Part shown: piece by piece, positions 16,471-24,912 of the stretch | Layout: the number at the start of each line of letters is the position of its first letter | How positions within the stretch are numbered: the first letter of the stretch is position 1 | Assembly: GCF_000025345.1 (NCBI RefSeq) | Contig: NC_013757.1 | Span: 2,790,001-2,854,000 of the forward strand | Length of the DNA stretch: 64,000 nt | Direction of reading: 5' to 3' | Source: Geodermatophilus obscurus DSM 43160 | Lineage (GTDB): Bacteria > Actinomycetota > Actinomycetes > Mycobacteriales > Geodermatophilaceae | The notes under the pieces: generated by a model | Told to the model about the DNA's origin: nothing | The model's input: only the letters and a program-made list of their open reading frames with translations | Databases searched by the model: none | Translations under genes and position numbers: made by a program

Positions 16471-18627
16471 ATGGCCGCCATGCGGTGGGACGCCCAGCGG
16501 CTGGACGCCGAGGAACCGGCGACGCTGCCGGGCATGCCGTCGATGCGCGGCCTGCTGCGCAGCGTGCAGGTGCCGGAGTTCCCCGGGTTGACCTTCCACG
16601 AGGTGCGCAGCAAGAGCGCGCTCAACGAGGTCCCCGGCGACTCGCCCATGCCGTTCCGCTGGACGATCAACCCCTATCGGGGCTGCTCCCATGCGTGTGT
16701 GTACTGCCTGCGGGGAGACACCCGTGTGCTGATGGCCGACGGCCGGCAGAAGGCGATCGCCGATCTCCGGGTGGGGGACCGGATCGTCGGCACTCAGAAG
16801 CGCCGGACGTACCGCCACTACGTCACCACCGAGGTGCTGGCGCACTGGTCGACGGTCAAGCGGGCGTACCGCGTGCGTCTGGCCGACGGCACGGAGCTCG
16901 TCGCCAGCGGCGACCACCGGTTCCTGACGGGCAGGGGCTGGAAGCACGTCACCGGCGCGATGGCCGGTCGCGACCGTCGCCCGTACCTGACGACCGACGA
17001 CGAGCTGCTCGGTTTCGGTCGGTCGGCAGCAGCACTGGACGTCTGCGCGGACTACCGCCGGGGCTACCTCGCCGGGATGATCCGCGGAGACGGACACCTG
17101 AAGATGTACCGGTACGAGCGAGCCGGCCGCAGGCACGGCGGCGTCCACCGGTTTCGTCTGGCGCTGGCCGACGTGGAGGCACTGGACCGCGCACAGGCCT
17201 ACCTCGCCGCGGAGGGCGTGCGCACGGACCGCTCCAGCTTCTCGCCCGCGTCGGTGGAGCGACGGGCCATGTCGGCCATCCGGACCTCCACCGCCGCGGG
17301 GGTGGCCCGCATCTCGGAGCTCGAGGAGTGGCCCAGCGCCCCCACGGCTGCATGGCAGCGTGGGTTCCTGGCAGGGGTGTTCGATGCCGGAGGCAGCCGC
17401 AGCCAGCACGTCCTGCGCGTCACGAACACCGATCCGGAGATCTTGAGCCACACCCGCGAGGCGTTGGAGTGGTTCGGGTTCGACGCGGTGCTCGAGGATC
17501 GCAAGCGGGCGAACGGGCTCGCCTGCGTACGGGTCCGCGGCGGGCTCGGTGAACACATCAGGTTCATCCACCTCGTCGACCCGGCGATCCGGCGCACGTG
17601 CTCACTCGACGGGACAGCAGTGAAGAGCGACGCCGACCTGCGAGTCGTCGAGGTGGAGGACCTCCGCCTCGAGATGCCGATGTACGACATCACCACTGGC
17701 ACCGGGGACTTCCTCGCCAACGGCGTGGTCAGCCACAACTGCTTCGCTCGCGCGACACACCAATGGCTGGAGCTGGACACCGGCCGGGACTTCGACAGCC
17801 AGGTCGTCGTGAAGACCAACCTCGTCGACGTCCTGCGCCAGGAGCTGGCCCGGCCCTCGTGGACGCGCGAGCACGTGGCGCTGGGCACCAACACCGACCC
17901 CTACCAGCGGGCCGAGGGGCGCTACCGGCTGATGCCCGGGGTGATCTCGGTGCTGGCCGGCTCCGGCACGCCGTTCTCGATCCTGACGAAGGGCACGCTG
18001 CTGCGGCGGGACCTGCCGGTGCTGGCGGCCGCCGCCGGCGACGTGCCGATCGGACTGGGCGTTTCCATGGCCATCTGGGACGACGCCCTGCACGCCTCGC
18101 TCGAACCCGGGGTGCCCAGCCCGCGCGCCCGCCTGGAGCTGGTGCGGGCGATCGCCGACGCCGGGCTGTCCTGCGGTGTGTTCCTGGCCCCGGTGCTGCC
18201 CGGCCTCACCGACCGGCTGGCCGACCTGGACGCCGCGCTGCGGGCGATCGCGGAGGCGGGTGCCGACGGCGTCACCGTCGTCCCGCTGCACCTGCGCCCC
18301 GGCGCTCGTGAGTGGTTCTCCGCCTGGCTGGCCCGCGAGCACCCACAGCTGGTGCCGCGCTACCAGCAGCTCTACCGCCGCGGCGCGGCGGTGGCACCGG
18401 AGTACCGCAGCTGGCTGGCCGGGCGGGTCGCCCCGCTGCTGGCGCGCTACGGACTGGACCGGCAGGCCGGGGGAGCGGCCCGGGGTGTGGACGCGCCGGC
18501 CGGCATCCCCGGGGACGGGGACAGCCGGTTCCCGGCCGGCAGCCTGCCGGCGACCCGGCCGAGCGCCCGGCCGGCTCCGGCACGCCACGCTTCGGCCCCG
18601 GCGGGCGAGCAGCTCACGCTGCTCTGA
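16471..18627 (+). CDS. Intein-containing Rv2578c-family radical SAM protein
   Basis: The full precursor is 718 residues: N-extein (1-78), intein (79-423) and C-extein (424-718). The exteins join to CSHACVY plus CFARATH, recreating the CxxxCxxC motif that holds the 4Fe-4S cluster, so splicing is needed for a working radical SAM enzyme. The spliced product of 373 residues matches the Rv2578c family (SplB-like), whose reaction is unknown. The C-terminal 60 residues are variable and end in the family-typical EQLTLL. A LexA box just upstream suggests DNA-damage induction. Confidence 0.9.
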   Translation: MAAMRWDAQRLDAEEPATLPGMPSMRGLLRSVQVPEFPGLTFHEVRSKSALNEVPGDSPMPFRWTINPYRGCSHACVYCLRGDTRVLMADGRQKAIADLRVGDRIVGTQKRRTYRHYVTTEVLAHWSTVKRAYRVRLADGTELVASGDHRFLTGRGWKHVTGAMAGRDRRPYLTTDDELLGFGRSAAALDVCADYRRGYLAGMIRGDGHLKMYRYERAGRRHGGVHRFRLALADVEALDRAQAYLAAEGVRTDRSSFSPASVERRAMSAIRTSTAAGVARISELEEWPSAPTAAWQRGFLAGVFDAGGSRSQHVLRVTNTDPEILSHTREALEWFGFDAVLEDRKRANGLACVRVRGGLGEHIRFIHLVDPAIRRTCSLDGTAVKSDADLRVVEVEDLRLEMPMYDITTGTGDFLANGVVSHNCFARATHQWLELDTGRDFDSQVVVKTNLVDVLRQELARPSWTREHVALGTNTDPYQRAEGRYRLMPGVISVLAGSGTPFSILTKGTLLRRDLPVLAAAAGDVPIGLGVSMAIWDDALHASLEPGVPSPRARLELVRAIADAGLSCGVFLAPVLPGLTDRLADLDAALRAIAEAGADGVTVVPLHLRPGAREWFSAWLAREHPQLVPRYQQLYRRGAAVAPEYRSWLAGRVAPLLARYGLDRQAGGAARGVDAPAGIPGDGDSRFPAGSLPATRPSARPAPARHASAPAGEQLTLL
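16705..17739 (+). mobile_element. Intein with LAGLIDADG homing endonuclease
   Basis: A 345-residue intein (Cys79 to Asn423 of the precursor). Block A starts CLRGDTRVLMADG, block B contains GDHRFLT, and the end reads YDITTGTGDFLANG and VVSHN before Cys+1. Two dodecapeptide motifs, YLAGMIRGDG and FLAGVFDAGG, mark a LAGLIDADG homing endonuclease. All splice residues (Cys1, block B His, penultimate His, terminal Asn, Cys+1) are present, so it should splice. The second dodecapeptide keeps its acidic residue, so the endonuclease may be active. Confidence 0.92.
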
Positions 18628-18675
18628 CGCCGAACTCCTCGACGTGCGCCGACTACCAGGCTCCGTGGTCGTCTA

Positions 18676-18689
18676 CCGTTATCCCCAAC
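18676..18689 (-). repeat. Dispersed motif copy b (GTTGGGGATAACGG)
   Basis: Exact consensus on the minus strand, 49 bases after the stop codon of the radical SAM gene. Confidence 0.65.
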
Positions 18690-19098
18690 TTGCGGGCTGA
18701 ACGACAGGTAGGAGGAGCAACCGCATCCCGGGGGACGGGCCCACGAGGCGCGGGCGTGGCCCCCGACCTCTCGTGCCGCCCGGCGGGCGGTGCGGCTCGC
18801 CCGGCACCGCTGGCCGCCCGCGCGGTGCCGGGCGGACGTCCAGGAGTGGACATCGGGGTGATCGGACAAGCATGGGATGTCCGCCGCCCATAGGGCGGAC
18901 ACCGGCGTCGTCCCGGCCGCCCGCTCCCGTCGTCGCGGTGGTGGGTCGTGGCGCGGCCGGCCGCTGAGCGGCCACCGGTGCAGGCCTCGTGGCCGATGGG
19001 GCCGGGAGCTCATGCGGCGGCGAGCCGGCCGACAGGGCAGCTCGCGCTGCTCTCCTGGGGCCTCCCGACTGCGGGCGCTGGTTCAGCACTTCGTACAT

Positions 19099-19111
19099 CC
19101 GTTACCCCAAC
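19099..19111 (-). repeat. Dispersed motif copy c (GTTGGGGTAACGG)
   Basis: Minus-strand copy with one base missing relative to the consensus; it is followed by ATGTAC, matching the NNGTAC trend seen after several other copies. Confidence 0.55.
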
Positions 19112-19189
19112 GCTGACCACATAACTCTCGGGAAGACGAGACCGGTGACCGGGGGGAGGGGCCGCGTCCTCGGGCCGCCCGGGAACGCG

Positions 19190-20050
19190 TCAGGAGCGGG
19201 AACCCTCCGCGGCCTCACGAGCGGCGCGGGCGGCGCTGCGCTTGGCGCGCACGGCACCGCGCGGCGCGACCGGCTCGGCGCCCCCGGCGAGCGCCAGCCG
19301 ACGGTAGGAGTCGTAGGAGAGGGTCAGGTACTGCACCGCCAGCGCCTCGGCCCAGTCCTGCCGTGACGGTGGCGCGGTCATGCGCAGGTGCTGGGCCGTC
19401 CGCACGGCGTGCTTGGCGAAGGTCACTTGCAGCGCCTGGGTGGACAGTTGCGCCCCGACCGCCGAGTTCCGGCCGGGACCGCGACGCAGTGCCGGCAGCA
19501 CCCACGGGCTGTCGGCCAGCGCCGGGAAGTGGCCCCGGCAGGACTCCCAGGCGTGCCACGCGGTGAGCGCGCCGGGCACCGACCACTCGCCGTCGTCGGT
19601 GCGGACGACGACCCGGCGTGCCGTCGGGTGCACCTGGTCGCGCCGCAGCGACCGGAACTGGCCGACCGTTCCGGGCCAGCCCAGGGCGAGCGCGCACCAC
19701 GCCACGGTGCGCAGGTGCTCGGGGTCCTCGGTCCTGATCTGGGACAGTGGCCGCAGCTCCAGCGTCTGCGGATCGGGCTCCGGTGTGCGCACCACCGGCA
19801 GCGCGATGCCGCCGTAGCGGGCCACCTTGCTGTAGAGCGCGACGGTGGCCGGCTTCCAGCCGCGGGCCGCGGCGATGGGGTCCATGCCCTCCTCGACGAG
19901 GGAGTCCGGCCCCATGCCGACCTCGAGCGCGGCGTCGACCAGCCTGCGCCACTGGGCCTCGTAGCCCGGCGGGACGGGCAGGCGCCGCCAGGCCCGTTCA
20001 GGAGGGGGAGCCGGCATCGCCGGCAGCGGCGGTTCCCAGTGGTCCGTCAT
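19190..20050 (-). CDS. Uncharacterised protein with a possible degenerate tyrosine-recombinase-like fold
   Basis: A 286-residue protein that I do not recognise with certainty. About residues 30-90 (ARGWKPATVALYSKVARYGG) resemble the SAM-like core-binding domain of tyrosine recombinases. The following part (VAWCALALGWPGTVGQFRSL, LRRDQVHPTARRVVVRTDDG) resembles the start of their catalytic domain, with the usual first Arg apparently replaced. I cannot find a complete R-K-HxxR-Y set, so it is probably not an active recombinase. The C-terminus is Arg/Ala-rich. Its start lies 12 bases from motif copy d, where TATAAC could serve as its -10. Confidence 0.5.
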   Translation of the reverse strand: MTDHWEPPLPAMPAPPPERAWRRLPVPPGYEAQWRRLVDAALEVGMGPDSLVEEGMDPIAAARGWKPATVALYSKVARYGGIALPVVRTPEPDPQTLELRPLSQIRTEDPEHLRTVAWCALALGWPGTVGQFRSLRRDQVHPTARRVVVRTDDGEWSVPGALTAWHAWESCRGHFPALADSPWVLPALRRGPGRNSAVGAQLSTQALQVTFAKHAVRTAQHLRMTAPPSRQDWAEALAVQYLTLSYDSYRRLALAGGAEPVAPRGAVRAKRSAARAAREAAEGSRS

Positions 20051-20062
20051 GACGCCATTCTG

Positions 20063-20076
20063 CCGTTATACCCAAC
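20063..20076 (-). repeat. Dispersed motif copy d (GTTGGGTATAACGG) in the promoter of the recombinase-like gene
   Basis: On the minus strand it contains TATAAC about 13 bases before the ATG at 20050 and is preceded by a T-rich run. It lies in the divergent gap between the recombinase-like gene and the ligase gene. Confidence 0.6.
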
Positions 20077-20204
20077 AAAAACCAAACCTTACCGGTTGCC
20101 CTGCCAACAGATCCCGGACGGCGCCTCCGGCGCCGAAGCAGCAACGACAACGCCCATGGCCGGTGTCGCACCGGATCGGCGCGCGGCAGCCCGGGGCGGT
20201 GGCG

Positions 20205-21365
20205 ATGCTGGTCGCCGTGCGCACGGTGGGTGTCGAGGAGGAACTGCTGGTCGTCGACTCCTCCGGGCGGCCGGTGCCGCTGGGGCCGGCCGCCCTCGAG
20301 GTGGCGGCCCGTCGCGGCGAGGGGGAGACGGTGGAAGAGCACGACCGGGCCGAGCGAGGGGACGACGAGGCGGGCGGCGGGGACCCGGTCGGCCGGCTGG
20401 TGCCCGAGCTAAAGACCCAGCAGCTGGAGTTCGGCACCCGCGTCTGCACGGGCCTGGACGACGTGGCCGCCGACCTGCGGCACTGGCGTGGGCGGGCGGA
20501 CGCCGCGGCCCGTGACGTCGGTGCCCGGGTGGCCGCGCTGGCCAGCTCTCCGGTGCGGGTCGAGCCCCAGTCCACACCGGGCGAGCGCTACACCGAGATG
20601 GCCGAGACCTTCAGGCTCACCGCGGCCGAGCAGCTGACCTGCGGGTGCCACGTGCACGTCGCCGTGGAGGACGACGAGGAGGGCGTCGCCGTCCTCAACC
20701 GCATCCGCGTGTGGCTGCCGGTGCTGACCGCGCTGACCGCCAACTCGCCGTTCTGGCTGGGTCGGGACAGCGGGCACGCCAGCTACCGCGCCCAGGCGTG
20801 GAACCGCTGGCCGTCGTCCGGGCCGAACGAGCTGTTCGCCGACGCTGCCGCCTACCACCGGCTGGTCGGGGAACTGCTCGCGACGGAGACGATCGTCGAC
20901 ACCGGGATGGTCTACTTCGACGCCCGCCTGTCCGAGCGCTGGCCCACCGTCGAGGTCCGGGTGGCCGACGTCGCGCTGCGCGCCGAGGACGCCGTCACGC
21001 TGGCCGGGCTGGTCCGTGGGCTGGTGGAGACCGCGGCCGGGCAGTGGCGGGCGGGGGTACCGGCACCCGCCGTCCGCAGCGAGGTGGTGCGGATGGCCGC
21101 CTGGCGGGCCAGCCGCTCGGGTCTGACGGGGGACCTCGTGCACCCCGCCACCGGGCGCCCCGCGCCGGCCGGTGCGGTCGTCACGGCGCTGCTGGCGCAC
21201 GTGCGGCCCGCGCTGGCCGCCGCCGGGGACGAGCAGCGGGTCGCCGCCGGCGTCGCCGCGGTCCTCGACCGCGGCACCGGGGCGGACCTGCAGCGCCGGG
21301 TGTTCGCGGCGACCGGTGACCTGACCGCGGTGGTGCGCGCGGCGGTCGAGGCCACGCACACCTGA
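20205..21365 (+). CDS. Carboxylate-amine ligase / glutamate-cysteine ligase-like (YbdK family)
   Basis: A protein of about 386 residues of the GCS2 family. It starts with the signature RTVGVEEELLVVD, with ELKTQQLEFGT, TCGCHVHVAVEDDEEGV and the PLWNRWP-like QAWNRWPSSGPNELF block further on. These residues form the ATP/Mg grasp site of glutamate-cysteine-ligase-type enzymes. YbdK-type members have only weak gamma-glutamylcysteine activity, and the natural substrates are often unknown. The open frame begins at 20049 but the conserved N-terminus points to ATG 20205. A Glu/Asp-rich insert (about residues 45-65) is unusual. Confidence 0.85.
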   Translation: MLVAVRTVGVEEELLVVDSSGRPVPLGPAALEVAARRGEGETVEEHDRAERGDDEAGGGDPVGRLVPELKTQQLEFGTRVCTGLDDVAADLRHWRGRADAAARDVGARVAALASSPVRVEPQSTPGERYTEMAETFRLTAAEQLTCGCHVHVAVEDDEEGVAVLNRIRVWLPVLTALTANSPFWLGRDSGHASYRAQAWNRWPSSGPNELFADAAAYHRLVGELLATETIVDTGMVYFDARLSERWPTVEVRVADVALRAEDAVTLAGLVRGLVETAAGQWRAGVPAPAVRSEVVRMAAWRASRSGLTGDLVHPATGRPAPAGAVVTALLAHVRPALAAAGDEQRVAAGVAAVLDRGTGADLQRRVFAATGDLTAVVRAAVEATHT

Positions 21366-21386
21366 GCGGCGCCCGGGGACGGCGGT

Positions 21387-21392
21387 TATCGT
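21387..21392 (+). promoter_or_regulatory. Leaderless -10 element (TATCGT) for the acyltransferase
   Basis: TATCGT lies 6 bases upstream of the ATG at 21399. Confidence 0.5.
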
Positions 21393-21398
21393 CCCGCC

Positions 21399-22259
21399 AT
21401 GTACACCGCCAGCTGGGGCGACGTCGTCCGCCGGGACCTCTTCGGCCCGCGCCCGGATCCCCGCGACCGTCCGTACCGGTTCGTCATCCGGCTGGCGCTG
21501 GTGGTGTTCCGGCTGTTCCGCTTCCGCTTCGACGTCCGCGGTGCCGAGCACGTGCCGACGACCGGCGGCGCGGTGGTCTGCAGCAACCACGTCAGCTACC
21601 TCGACTTCACCTTCCTCGGCCTGGCGGCGCTGCCGCAGCACCGGCTGGTGCGGTTCATGGCCAAGGCCTCGGTGTTCCAGCACCGCTTCTCCGGGCCGTT
21701 CATGCGGGCGATGCACCACCTCCCGGTCGACCGGAAGGCCGGGGCGGCCGCGTTCGACCTCGCCGTCCGCGCGCTCAAGGACGGCGAGGTCGTCGGCGTC
21801 TTCCCCGAGGCGACGATCAGCAGCAGCTTCCGCGTGAAGGAGCTCAAGGCCGGCGCCGCGCGGATGGCGCTCGACGCCGGCGTCCCGGTCATCCCCGCGG
21901 CGGTGTGGGGCGGCCAGCGGCTGTTCACCAAGCACCACCCGATCGAGATCCGGCGCGGTGTCGCGGTCACCGTCGTCCTCGGCGACCCCATCCGCCCCGA
22001 GCCGGGCGAGGACCCCCGCCGGCTGCTGCAGCGCATCCGCACCGCCATGGAGGAGCTGCTCGACGAGGCGCAGCGCACCTACCCCCAGTCGCCGGCCGAC
22101 CCCGAGGACCTGTGGTGGCAGCCGGCGCACCTGGGCGGCACCGCGCCGACGCCGGAGGAGGCCGTGCGGCTGGACCACTCGGACGTGCGCGGCACGAGGG
22201 GCAAGGCCGGCCCCGTCGCCACGGTTCGCCGGCTGCTGCGCCGCCGCCGGTCCCGCTGA
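21399..22259 (+). CDS. 1-acyl-sn-glycerol-3-phosphate acyltransferase (PlsC family)
   Basis: A 286-residue membrane-associated acyltransferase that would acylate lysophosphatidate in phospholipid synthesis. The HX4D motif is in SNHVSYLDF. The second block HHLPVDRKAG, the EGTR-equivalent VFPEATISSSFRVKELKAGA and the proline block VPVIPAAVWGG are all in order. The last 60 residues form a charged tail. It stands alone and converges with the GNAT gene downstream across a hairpin repeat. Confidence 0.9.
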   Translation: MYTASWGDVVRRDLFGPRPDPRDRPYRFVIRLALVVFRLFRFRFDVRGAEHVPTTGGAVVCSNHVSYLDFTFLGLAALPQHRLVRFMAKASVFQHRFSGPFMRAMHHLPVDRKAGAAAFDLAVRALKDGEVVGVFPEATISSSFRVKELKAGAARMALDAGVPVIPAAVWGGQRLFTKHHPIEIRRGVAVTVVLGDPIRPEPGEDPRRLLQRIRTAMEELLDEAQRTYPQSPADPEDLWWQPAHLGGTAPTPEEAVRLDHSDVRGTRGKAGPVATVRRLLRRRRSR

Positions 22260-22411
22260 GCCGCGGCCTGCCCCGTCCAGGGGCTCGCCGCCGGCCCTCC
22301 CCGGCTCCCACGTCAAGCGGGCGAGGCGTGGGGGGAAGGGTGGCCCTCCGCCAGTCGGCGAGTTCCTGGGTCGACTTCCGCGCCTCGCTCGCTGCGATGC
22401 TCCCGAAGCTC
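22260..22411. repeat. Hairpin-repeat spacer between convergent genes
   Basis: Contains the segment GAGGCGTGGGGGGAAGGGT followed by GGCCCT, which recurs at 35440-35465 and in part at 47005-47025. It sits between convergent genes, so a terminator role is plausible. Confidence 0.5.
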
Positions 22412-22942
22412 TCAGTCGACGACGACCGGGGCCATGAGCCGGAAGGCGTCGAGCTCCACGTCGTACCAGCGGCGCATCCGGCCCAGCGGCGTCATCCCCA
22501 GGCGGGTGCAGACCGCCACCGAGGCGGTGTTGCCGGGCCGGACGACGGCGTAGACCTCCGGCAGGCCCGCCTCGAACCCCCGGGTGATCACCGCCCGCGC
22601 CGCCTCGGTGGCGTACCCGCGGCCCCAGCTGTCCGGGTGCAGGTGCCAGCCGACCTCGACCTCGCCCACGCCGTCGGGCAGGGGCTTGAGGAGCACCGTG
22701 CCGGCCACGGTCCCGGTGTCGGCGAGCTCGAGCGCCCAGACGCCGAACCGGCCGTCGGCCTCGGCCACCGTGCGCCAGCGCGCGACCAGCTCGACCGGGG
22801 TCACCGACGGCGTCCCACCCAGCCAGCGGGTGACCTCGGCGCGGCCGTAGAGGTCCACCAGGCGCGCCAGGTCGTCGCGGCACGTCGTCCAGCGGCGTAG
22901 CCGCAACCGGGCGGTGCGCAGCTCGCCGCCGTCGGCCGTCAC
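22412..22942 (-). CDS. GNAT family N-acetyltransferase (RimJ/RimL-like)
   Basis: A 176-residue acetyltransferase. It begins LRTARLRLRRW, typical of RimJ/RimL members. It contains the acetyl-CoA-binding segment VGWHLHPDSWGRGYATEAARAV and the closing VVRPGNTASVAVCTRLGM block. The target could be a protein N-terminus or a small amine; this cannot be told from the sequence. The open frame runs far upstream, but GTG 22942 is the first start giving a normal family N-terminus. Confidence 0.85.
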   Translation of the reverse strand: MTADGGELRTARLRLRRWTTCRDDLARLVDLYGRAEVTRWLGGTPSVTPVELVARWRTVAEADGRFGVWALELADTGTVAGTVLLKPLPDGVGEVEVGWHLHPDSWGRGYATEAARAVITRGFEAGLPEVYAVVRPGNTASVAVCTRLGMTPLGRMRRWYDVELDAFRLMAPVVVD

Positions 22943-23065
22943 GCCGTCCTGCCTACCGCTGGACGCCGTCCCCGGCCACCGGGCGCGGACCCCCGACCGG
23001 GAGCGGTCGGGTGCCGTGGTGTCCTTCCGGGGCGCGGACGGTGCACGACGGAGGGGACGGCGGAC

Positions 23066-24607
23066 GTGACGGAACGGGACGGTGGTGGCGCCAGCCTGCT
23101 GGTCACCGACGTGACGGTGGGTGACCGCGCCGGCCGGGCGGTGCTGGTGGAGGGCGGCCGGATCGCGTGGCTCGGGGACGCCGTGGACGCGCCCGTCGCT
23201 GCGCGGCTGGTCGCGGGGGAGGGTGCGCTGCTCACCCCGGCCTTCGTCGACGCGCACGTGCACGCCACAGCGACCGGTCTGGCGACGACCGGTCTCGACC
23301 TCCACTCCAGCGTGAGCCTCGGGGATGCCGTCGCGGCGCTGCGGACCCACGCCGGGGCGACGCCGGAGGGCGTCCTGCTCGGCACCGGGTGGGACGAGAC
23401 CGGCTGGCCGGAGGGGCGTGGGCTGACCCGGCACGACGTGGACGCCGTCGTAGGCGACCGGCCGGCGTACCTGGCGCGGGTCGACGTCCACTCCGCCACC
23501 GTGTCGACCGCGCTGCTGGAGCGGGTGCCCGGCATCGCCGCGCTGCCCGGCTTCGATGCCGGCGGGCAGCTGCGCCTGGACGCCCACCACGCCGCCCGGC
23601 GGGCGGCCTACGGCGCCGTGGACGCCGTCCAGCGCGGCGCGGCGCAGCGGGCCACCCGCGCCGCTGCCGCCGCCCTGGGCATCGGCAGCCTGCACGAGAT
23701 GGCCGGGCCCGAGGTGTCCGGGTCCGACGACCTGGCCGGCCTGCTGGCGATCGCCGCCGCGGAGCCTGGGCCGCGGGTGCTCGGCTACTGGGGTGAACTC
23801 GCCGACCGCGGCGGGCTGGACGTGGTGCGCGACCTGGGCCTGGCCGGCGCCGGGGGTGACCTGTTCTGCGACGGTGCCCTCGGCTCGCACACCGCCGCGC
23901 TGAGCCGTCCTTACAGTGACCGACCCGAGACCGCCGGGCAGCTGCGCTTCGACACGGCGTCGCTGGTCGAGCACGTGCGGGCCTGCACCCGCGCCGGCGT
24001 GCAAGCCGGCTTCCACGTCATCGGGGACGCCGCTGTGGAGCAGGTGCTCACCGCGGTCGGCACCGTGGTCGAGGAGCTGGGCCTGGCCGCGGTGCGGGCC
24101 TGCCGGCACCGCCTGGAGCACGTCGAGATGGTGGGTGCGGCGGCGGTCGACCGGTTGGCCGGGTGGGGGATGGTGGCCAGCGTGCAACCGGCCTTCGACG
24201 CCGCCTGGGGCGGGGACGCCGGCATGTACGCCGAGCGGCTGGGGGTCGACCGGGCGCTGGACACCAACCCGTTCGCCGACCTGGTCGACGCCGGCGTCCC
24301 GCTCGCCCTGGGCAGCGACGCCCCGGTCACCCCGATGGACCCGTGGGGCGGGGTGCACGCGGCGGTCGACCACCGGACGCCGGCGTCGGGGCTGCGCCCC
24401 TACGACGCCTTCGACGCCGCCACGCACGGCGGGTGGCACGCCGCGCGTGCCGAGCACCCGCAGGGGCCGCTGGCCGTCGGCGGGCCGGGCGACCTGGCGC
24501 TGTGGGCGACGACGGAGACGCTGTCCGCGGTCCTCGCCGGACGGGGCCGGCCCGCCTGCCGCCTCCTGCTGGTCGACGGCGCTCCGGTGGCAGGCCCCGC
24601 GGCCTAG
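23066..24607 (+). CDS. Amidohydrolase family protein (YtcJ-like, amidohydro_3)
   Basis: A 513-residue metal-dependent hydrolase. An N-terminal beta sandwich leads into LTPAFVDAHVHATATG (metal-binding HxH), then GTGWDETGWPEGRGLTRHDVD typical of YtcJ. HVIGDAAVEQVL carries a further His, RHRLEHVEMV another, and LALGSDAPVTPMDP the final Asp. The substrate is unknown; relatives act on N-substituted formamides or cyclic amides. It is separated from its neighbours by 120 and 305 bases, so it is probably a single-gene unit. Confidence 0.85.
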   Translation: MTERDGGGASLLVTDVTVGDRAGRAVLVEGGRIAWLGDAVDAPVAARLVAGEGALLTPAFVDAHVHATATGLATTGLDLHSSVSLGDAVAALRTHAGATPEGVLLGTGWDETGWPEGRGLTRHDVDAVVGDRPAYLARVDVHSATVSTALLERVPGIAALPGFDAGGQLRLDAHHAARRAAYGAVDAVQRGAAQRATRAAAAALGIGSLHEMAGPEVSGSDDLAGLLAIAAAEPGPRVLGYWGELADRGGLDVVRDLGLAGAGGDLFCDGALGSHTAALSRPYSDRPETAGQLRFDTASLVEHVRACTRAGVQAGFHVIGDAAVEQVLTAVGTVVEELGLAAVRACRHRLEHVEMVGAAAVDRLAGWGMVASVQPAFDAAWGGDAGMYAERLGVDRALDTNPFADLVDAGVPLALGSDAPVTPMDPWGGVHAAVDHRTPASGLRPYDAFDAATHGGWHAARAEHPQGPLAVGGPGDLALWATTETLSAVLAGRGRPACRLLLVDGAPVAGPAA

Positions 24608-24912
24608 GGAACGCACGAGTCACGGCCCGCCGCGGCCGCGGACCGCGGCGCCGCCCCTCTTACAGTGCCTGGAATTCCACCCCGGAGCACCGGTACCTGC
24701 TCCTCTCCGGCCAGTCGCGCAGCCTCCCCGGCCACGCGGACGGGCACCGCCCGGCCGGCGGCCCGGCACGGACGGGTGACACCCGGCGTGGGCGACCGCC
24801 GGTCCGTCCTGGGATGGGATGCTGGGTCGCGGACCGCCGGCGAGGACGCCGGTGGTCACGAGGGAAGGCAGCGACCGGGGACGCCGGCCGCACGGGTGCA
24901 CGGGAGGCGCGG
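24608..24912. other. Intergenic spacer upstream of lnt
   Basis: About 300 bases with no convincing gene. The frames open here are extensions of lnt or shadows. It presumably carries the promoter of the lnt-ppm1 operon, but I see no clear -35/-10 pair. Confidence 0.4.

Larger units (their letters stand above)
18628..19189. other. Gene-poor intergenic stretch with two dispersed motifs and a hairpin
   Basis: No convincing gene is present. It contains dispersed motif copy b (18676-18689) and copy c (19099-19111). A hairpin at 18878-18901 has arms TGTCCGCC and GGCGGACA. A short stretch at about 19035-19055 resembles the 3' end of the radical SAM gene (GGGCAGCTCGCGCTGCTCT against GAGCAGCTCACGCTGCTCT). 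The open frames on either strand look like composition artefacts. Confidence 0.6.
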
